Translations under genes and position numbers: made by a program
The notes under the pieces: model-generated
Told to the model about the DNA's origin: nothing
The model's input: only the letters and a program-made list of their open reading frames with translations
Databases searched by the model: none
NCBI GenBank assembly: GCA_963930775.1
Contig: OZ005690.1
Location: forward strand, 5,192,225 to 5,256,224
DNA length: 64,000 nt
Direction of reading: 5' to 3'
DNA from: Cliona cf. orientalis
Taxonomy: Eukaryota; Porifera; Demospongiae; Clionaida; Clionaidae
Shown here: piece by piece, positions 57,972-64,000 of the stretch
Numbering within the stretch: the stretch's first letter is position 1
Layout: each line of letters starts with the position of its first letter

Positions 57972-59291
57972 ATGTCTGCAGCTGCCAATCCGAAACCACT
58001 TGTAGAATCGCTAATTCAACAATGTCAGCATTTTATTGCGATGTACGTGGATGAAATTCCCGTAAGCCACCTCTCTCTACTTCCACTCTCCACGCGGAGG
58101 GACATACTGTGGCGGCTGCCTCTCGCTGATGTTTGCCAGCTGGAGGACACCGACTTCACTGAGGGCCTACAAGTAGACATGGCTGCCTACTGGAAATCCC
58201 AGTTGGAAATAGTTTGGTGGCCAAATGCTGATATCAATATGTATATCCAGACTGAGTGGGATGACCTCGACTACGCTAGGGCGGCACTGTTCGGTCAACT
58301 TACCTCTTGTGCTATTGGGATTGTCAACAATGACAATTTTGAGTTCTTCTTACCTTATCAGCATGAAGATGATGAGTCCATGTCACGGCAATACATATCA
58401 GCAATATCGTTGCTCTATGCTGTTCGAAAACCTGATCACAATTTGCTCGTGGCTCAGGGTGACAACTATCGGCTTATCTTTCCATCCCGCTACTCACATA
58501 AGAGTGGCAAAGCCGAAAAAGACCTCATGGTTGCCGAGGTTGTGAAGTGCTTCAGCAAAGAAGGTGAACTTCCAAAGGTGTTCCCTAAGATTGAGATATA
58601 TAGTGATGTGGAGCGTGATTATGCGGCAATTGTACCGTACTATCTTCGCAGTGCGGTATACATTGGTATTAAAGGTCACATCTTTACGGAGCAGGGTCTT
58701 AATTTCGTCAAGGCTATCATAGAGGAGGCTACCCGGCAGGAGATTCTCTTGTTGGATGACTGTGGTGAAGTCGGTGTATGGGAAAAAGAATATTGTAATG
58801 ATTTCATTGCCTTCCTCTGTTCTTATCCACGGTTTTTTTCCACCTTTCGAGTTTTCAAAATTCTTTGTTCTGTAGCTGGTCTGGGATTCATTATTTCACG
58901 AGAGAACTTTAACAATCTTATGACAACATATTTCGCTGCGCCTACTGATCATATGCAGAAGTTACAGATCACTCGAGCCAAGATCAAGTGTAGTGATGTT
59001 GCCTTTGAATGTAGCCCCACAATCGACCAGAAATATCTTGATTTCAAGACTGTCGAACTTGACAGGTGTCAATTTGTTTCAAAGTACAAAGCCGCACCCC
59101 AAGCTATCTCTCACTGGCTGGGACAAGGCATCAGTGAGTTGCCACAATTGGAAACATGGTTTAGCAATCCTGATGCACACTTCTTTAAGGTCGAAGATAA
59201 GTGTATGTCTGGAGGCCCAGCACTCCCTCAAAAGCGGAAATATTCTGAACTAGAATCGAAGGGACAGAATGTAGACCAGGCCAAGAATTAG
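57972..59291 (+). CDS. Intronless F-box-like orphan protein
   Basis: Intact 439-codon ORF; the ATG at 57972 is the first in frame and follows ACAAG. Residues ~30-65 (SHLSLLPLSTRRDILWRLPLADVCQLEDTDF) have the spacing of an F-box: LLPLSTRRDILWRLP resembles LP.E....I...L, and LADVCQLE the second half. The remainder is a mixed, mostly hydrophobic-aromatic domain without recognised repeats, ending in a basic PQKRKYSELE tail that could be a nuclear signal. F-box proteins link substrates to SCF ubiquitin ligases; that role is inference from a weak match. No signal peptide or membrane span. It is the only intact long non-transposon ORF in the window. Confidence 0.7.
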   Translation: MSAAANPKPLVESLIQQCQHFIAMYVDEIPVSHLSLLPLSTRRDILWRLPLADVCQLEDTDFTEGLQVDMAAYWKSQLEIVWWPNADINMYIQTEWDDLDYARAALFGQLTSCAIGIVNNDNFEFFLPYQHEDDESMSRQYISAISLLYAVRKPDHNLLVAQGDNYRLIFPSRYSHKSGKAEKDLMVAEVVKCFSKEGELPKVFPKIEIYSDVERDYAAIVPYYLRSAVYIGIKGHIFTEQGLNFVKAIIEEATRQEILLLDDCGEVGVWEKEYCNDFIAFLCSYPRFFSTFRVFKILCSVAGLGFIISRENFNNLMTTYFAAPTDHMQKLQITRAKIKCSDVAFECSPTIDQKYLDFKTVELDRCQFVSKYKAAPQAISHWLGQGISELPQLETWFSNPDAHFFKVEDKCMSGGPALPQKRKYSELESKGQNVDQAKN

Positions 59292-60708
59292 AAAATATAA
59301 TCATTCTGCATAATATTACAAGTTTGCAATGATCACTTGACCAATAATATGAATGCACAGGAGTGCAAAACCCTCACCGCTACGTACACGCATGCATGAC
59401 TCATGCACATAATATTATAGAGTTCTATAGTAGCTAGCATTATTTCAGTGTGTATGCCTGCTCAATATAAGGAGTATTGAACTAGATACAGTATACTACC
59501 ATAATATGGTAGTATGTATATATCTAGTTCAATACTATAATTATACATACCCTGCACCTGATCATGAGGTACTCCAGTTTTCTTCAGAGTCAGTGCATGA
59601 TATAGGCTAGGGGGAAGGCACCTGCCTATGTCACTATAATACCCGAAAGCCTCTGTGCATTGGCTATTTATTGAATGTATGCATGAAGTCCAATTACAGT
59701 GGACTCTCCGAATAACGGACACCTTGGTACATAGGCTTCTGTCCTTTATTCGGGGTATATCCTTTATTGGGGTGTTTTACCATAGTCACCTCCCACTTCA
59801 TCTAATAGCTATTAATTTTATAGCCAATAGTTCATTGTTATAAAGAAATTCATGACATAATCAAGTGTTTTCATGACAATGTATCGCACTATTCAGTCTG
59901 TTTCAAGGAAGTGATCTACTAGACGAGTGTCACTGATTGCGTCATGGTGGACGAATGGCTAGCTATTTGCCATTTGAGCAAGTAAAGCAGTGGCTATTGT
60001 CATTACTATAGCTAGACTAAGTACTACCGTTTTTTAGTGTCTACATGTATTGCCGTCTTATTATTTTTGTATAGATTGTTAGTAATGCCTAGCCTCGTCC
60101 CCAGGCCACTCCCACGTTTTCAATGTTACACGCAGAAAAGGGGGAGGGCCTGGTACGCGATCTCACGTGAGTGACGTCGCGCGTAGAGAGAAGGTAATTG
60201 TGCGTGGGCACAACGTTTGATGCTAAACCGCCAACCCACGCATTACTATCATCATGCACACACACCATACAGGACTATACCTGGCCAAGATTTCAAGTTG
60301 AAAGAGCTCCAGCTAGCGTCACTGAACGCAGACTGCTATTTCAGCTGTGGTACTCTAGGCAGCTACACATCATCCAGCTATACGGCTATATTAAACAATC
60401 TATGAGCTATGTAGGTACAGGTAGCTAGAATTTGTTGAAGCTATTGTGGTATCTGTCATGCATGATTTGACTGAATAGATCTATCAATATAATAAAAGTA
60501 ACTACTTATTTACCTGCAGTTAGCTGACTCATCGTACCGAGGCTCGAGGCTCTGCTTGGCAGGCCCATGCATGCTATCACTCGCGCGCTAACGCTATATA
60601 TAACGTAGCTCACCGATTTTCAAGTTACATCATGACCACTGTTGCAGCCAAGTCATCATTGTAATCTAAAAATAGCAATCACTTATTACATCATGACATT
60701 GTGTAGGA
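59292..60708. other. Intergenic with hairpin and MITE remnants
   Basis: A near-perfect 62-bp palindrome (59473-59536), an ACAGTGGACTCTCC...ATAACGGACACC segment (59696-59728) resembling pogo/Tigger termini, and TAGCCTCGTCCCC at 60090-60102 with a CpG-rich stretch to 60195. No gene supported. Confidence 0.45.
59473..59536. repeat. Long hairpin
   Basis: AGTATTGAACTAGATA is mirrored as TATCTAGTTCAATACT, with TACTACCATA/TATGGTAGTA forming the inner stem. It is a small palindromic MITE or structured RNA candidate. Confidence 0.7.
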
Positions 60709-60716
60709 TATATAAA
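60709..60716 (+). promoter_or_regulatory. TATA-box candidate
   Basis: TATATAAA lies about 50 bases upstream of the ATG at 60763, compatible with a short 5' untranslated leader. Confidence 0.4.
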
Positions 60717-60762
60717 TAAAACACACAGGGTACAGAGTCAGTATTAGAGTATACATGTAGCA

Positions 60763-63593
60763 ATGGAATCTGACGAAACTAGGTGGTTGAAAAAGAGGTA
60801 TCGACCTGCTCCAACGGACGGGGAAGTACAAAATGTTAAGAAAATCAAGTTTGAACATATTCGGAAAGATATGATGGCTCAATTTCCATCAAAAAATCTC
60901 AGCAACTACCAAGTGTCACAGGCTATTACCGCAGCATTTCCAAATACGTCTAGTCGCTTGAGTACACACAGTAGGACAAAACATATTTTTGGGTTAGAAG
61001 AGATCACAGACACACCATGTTCTTCCTCTGATGATTTGGAAGCTGAGAATCGACGACTGAGGCTCCAAGTTGACGATCAACAGGTCAGGCTCCAAGTGAT
61101 GCAGAATCGAATAGACGAGTTAGAGAGGCAAGTTGCCCAACTGCAGGAACATGTTGCCTCTTCTGCACGTTCACCTTGCTTGGAACCACAAATAGGGAGT
61201 TTATTATCATCTCAGAATGCAGCATATCATGGGCCAGACACCATCACTCATTTCAACGATTTTTCCATGGATCACGTGATTGCAGAGGTTAAGAATCAAG
61301 CTCCAGACGTGTGGCAGCTGCTAAATAATCTTGGCAACACTGGAAGGTTCTCAGAAGATAACGAACAGCATCAGCTTGCTCAGTTGCGAATCATTTCTTG
61401 CTTGAGTACCCTACTGAAGACCAGATCCCAGAAAATGCTAGGAATTCAACTACTTATCAGCCTTATGCTGATTGCAAGAGCCACTAGTCGGAGGGTAGGT
61501 GCACTGGAATCTGCATGATATAAGATAGCAAACATGTATATTATTACAAGCATAATATGATTTGTATTATTATTATGACAGGCACTAACAGTACTTGGTC
61601 ATGCTGGGATATGCCTTTCCTATACCACATCCTGGAAGTATCTACTTCAATTGACAGCTGAAGCTCGGTATGATCATCTTGTACGTAGTGGTTTCTGGGT
61701 ATGGATATTTGACAATGTCAATCTCCAAAAAAAAATCCGACACGAACGTGAAGGTAAACATGTGCATGCAAACATGTACATGCATGTACATGTATGAAAT
61801 TGTACATATACATGACATTGTGTTGATGATTATTCTGCATTTTTAACACCGACTCTACTAGACTATAGGTACACGCAAGTTTTATGTATACTGTATTATC
61901 GATACTTCCATATAATGCACACTAACTTACACATACACATACTAACTACATTGCATTGCGCATTGTAGACCGTCACTCAACGATGATGAATATCACTTCA
62001 AGACTAGCTGTCCGTATGCACCATCTCGCAGAAAATGTTGATTGGAATGATACAACACCACAGCGTAGTTTAGATTCACTCACCATCAATGATTTCATGC
62101 TATCCGAGTCTGAAGCTGAAGCGTTCAAACAGAGAGCCATCCTATACACAGCTCAGTATCTGGTTAAGGAGTTCAAGAGCCTTGGTATCCTGCAAAAGTT
62201 CCTCCCACTACAGTCCCAAATCCATCCTGTTGTGAAGACAGAATTTGTTCCCATGAAAGTTCTCTTCAAGGATGAGAAGTACACCTCGGAGACCATTGAT
62301 ATCCTTTGCTCTTTGATGAAGGATGCTGATCTAAAGGGAAACAATCAGGTTTGAATTTTGCACAGGGAAAAAAAGCAATTCAATTAGTTGGCATAATGCA
62401 GATAGTAGTGGGAGATCAGCTGACTCTAAAGAATATTCGAGCTAGTAAGCTGTGGAGACAAGCAGAAGTTGATAGCCACAATAGGCTATCATGGGTCAAC
62501 GAAGTACCAGGTATTATAAAAAATACACAAACTTATTAAGGTGCCAACTCACATAATTATGCAGGTGATTTTCACTTCTTATGGGAGTGTCTCCGTGTTG
62601 TCTTCACCATGTTCTGGGGAGCTCCAAATCAAACAGGATCATTGTGCCATCTCCGGGAGCTAGCGCGACGTACTCTAGTTGACAAGGGTGTGAAGGTGTT
62701 CAATGTCGGCGATGAGTTCCTACTGCACGCTTTCAAGGCTCATTTCACGGCCAGCATTCTCACACTATTGGGCACTAGCAGCACAGAGGATGATGTTCAA
62801 CACGAACCTACAAAGGAGTGGCTACTCGCCAAATCAGAAGAAATAGTAAACAAGTGCATTGCACGTGAAGTGGGTATTGATCCAGCTTACAATCTACATC
62901 GTCTGTTCATGCACCATGCATATCTATATGTTGATCTGAGGGAAGCAATCAGATGGGAGAATGGGCCAGTAATTGTTCAACACTGGAAATCATGGATACC
63001 ACTATTCTTGGCCACTGGATGCAAAAACTATGCATGCGAAGCTGTCTATCACATCTCTAACTTGACAGCAAGCTTCCCAAAACATATGTCGTATGTTGCC
63101 ATTCATAACCGCACTGTCAACACCAGTGGAAAGCCAGGTAAAGGAAAACCAATGGACCAACTCATTGAACACTACAATCTGTAAGAAACTATGCACAATT
63201 GTAGCAAGTATGCGAGTATTATAGACAATGTTTCTTCTTGCAATTAGGGTATTTAAAGAGGCACTGCGTTCAGGAGGTGGGCAACTCACCCCAAAACACA
63301 TCGAAGACGTATCGATGGCTGTATTTTTCTTGCTAGAGGCTTCAAAGAAAGCAGATCAAGCGTTTAGTGTTGCACCCCAGACTACTGCACATACCACCGT
63401 CGACTCACGAAAGGATGTCACATTGATGTCAAAATGTCTCATTGAGTCAGCCATAACAACACTGGATAATGAGCGGCAAACACCTCCATTTGTAGATCCG
63501 GCAACCACAGGTTGGAAGAAATTGACAACCACAACCTGGCTCCAAGATACCATCCAGAAGTCTCATACATGCACTTGCGGACCAAGAGGATGA
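60763..63593 (+). CDS. DUF6589-family gene, five exons, one frameshift
   Basis: Exons 60763-61494, 61582-61753, 61969-62510, 62565-63180 and 63248-63593 join in phase with GT-AG borders. The N-terminal 90 residues are basic (KKIKFEHIRKDMM...). Residues ~95-130 are a coiled coil (DDLEAENRRLRLQV... heptads). From exon 2 on, the sequence has DUF6589 hallmarks: VNLQKKIRHERE followed by MMNITSRLAV, VVGDQLTLKNIRASKLWR, and FHFLWECLRVVFTMFWG. DUF6589 proteins are multicopy in invertebrates and fungi and are probably transposon-derived; their activity is unknown. At 62349-62351 the frame shifts (the next frame resumes at LNFAQGKKAIQ), so the copy is either a fresh pseudogene or has a sequence error. 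The C-terminus ends in CTCGPRG. Confidence 0.7.
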
Positions 63594-63737
63594 TGATGGT
63601 GATGACCTACATGAAGTAATTGAGGAAGCAGATTTACTGTATGCACTTAGTGATGTTATTTAATTAGGAAACCTGATTTGTATGTGTGTACCTTCACTCT
63701 GAATAACATCTTCAACTATTGTACCTACAACATTCGC

Positions 63738-64000
63738 TCACTTAATATTAATGTCAATGATGTCATAAAAATTAATGCTATATTCATCGGATAATACGAG
63801 ATCTTTTGCACTTGGCAATTCTGAAAGTACATCTATAATTATTCTAAAAAATAAAGGTCTAAGTTCAGGCCGCAATGCAAATAACTGAAGGTCATCTTCA
63901 ACTTTGACAAACTTGGCTTGAGAGCAGATATGATCAATCAGACTGTCACTACAGACAATATCTGGACCAAATATTTGGAAAGCTGGATGGCATTTCAAAT
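63738..64000 (-). CDS. C-terminal part of an unidentified protein (cut by window edge)
   Basis: The minus-strand frame enters at the window edge and stops at 63738. It contains FGPDIVCSDSLIDHICSQAKFV and LFALRPELRPLFFRIIIDVL, well-formed amphipathic segments that look coding, but no family is recognised. It converges tail-to-tail with the DUF6589 gene 145 bp away. Everything upstream lies beyond the window. Confidence 0.45.
   Translation of the reverse strand, partial: LKCHPAFQIFGPDIVCSDSLIDHICSQAKFVKVEDDLQLFALRPELRPLFFRIIIDVLSELPSAKDLVLSDEYSINFYDIIDINIK

Noticed and set aside
62349..62365. A 17-bp intron joining the DUF6589 frames
   Set aside because: It is too short to be spliced, and the alternative frame (LNFAQGKK) reads straight through, so a one-base indel is the simpler reading.

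Overview
The window is eukaryotic. It has GT-AG introns, AATAAA poly(A) signals, an AT-rich intergenic background with many short microsatellites, and a heavy load of animal-type mobile elements (DIRS, Ty3/Gypsy, Penelope, tRNA-SINE, TTAA- and TA-flanked MITEs). The protein-coding remnants (a TTC17-like TPR gene, a beta-helix plus multi-membrane-span protein, DUF6589, an F-box-like orphan, cbEGF exons) and the short introns suggest an early-branching animal, most likely a demosponge. That assignment is inference from gene style, not from a marker gene.

Layout, left to right. 46-249 holds the first exon of a secreted protein (minus strand). 792-6924 is a DIRS-type retrotransposon (gag, RT/RNase H, tyrosine recombinase) bounded by a perfect 42-bp inverted repeat. 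A 1.6-kb foldback element sits inside it at 2301-3888 with a TATA duplication. 9340-9698 carries decayed calcium-binding EGF exons. 10434-28834 is the most striking part: 18 head-to-tail, nearly identical copies of a GC-rich ~1010-bp unit. Every unit junction is a TTAA, and the whole array is bounded by 27-bp terminal inverted repeats and TTAA, as if a TTAA-targeting MITE had turned into a satellite. 31031-34550 (minus) is a decayed multi-domain gene with a PIN/FEN-like nuclease fold and a Cys-rich CXC tail, probably transposon-borne.

34740-45311 (plus) is the 3' part of a TTC17-like TPR gene whose coding exon has been split by a young Ty3/Gypsy element (36600-42935; 1862-codon intact polyprotein, LTRs differing at one base). 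The copy also carries an in-frame stop and two frameshifts, so it is a pseudogene or a disrupted haplotype. MITEs, a tandem tRNA-derived SINE and microsatellites fill its introns and 3' flank. 46595-47013 is a second TTAA-flanked GC-rich MITE.

47594-51797 is a large single-exon gene for a secreted beta-helix ectodomain followed by a multi-span membrane region, broken by one frameshift and two stops. 53670-53993 (minus) is a fragment of a paralogue's membrane region. 54780-55910 is a decayed Penelope-like element (RT end, GIY-YIG, hammerhead-like 3' motif). 57972-59291 is an intact intronless F-box-like orphan gene. 60763-63593 is a five-exon DUF6589 gene with a coiled coil and one frameshift. 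The right edge carries the 3' end of an unidentified minus-strand ORF. Genes do not form operons here. The region reads as a transposon-dense, pseudogene-rich chromosome segment in which the only intact long ORFs are the Gypsy polyprotein and the F-box-like gene.
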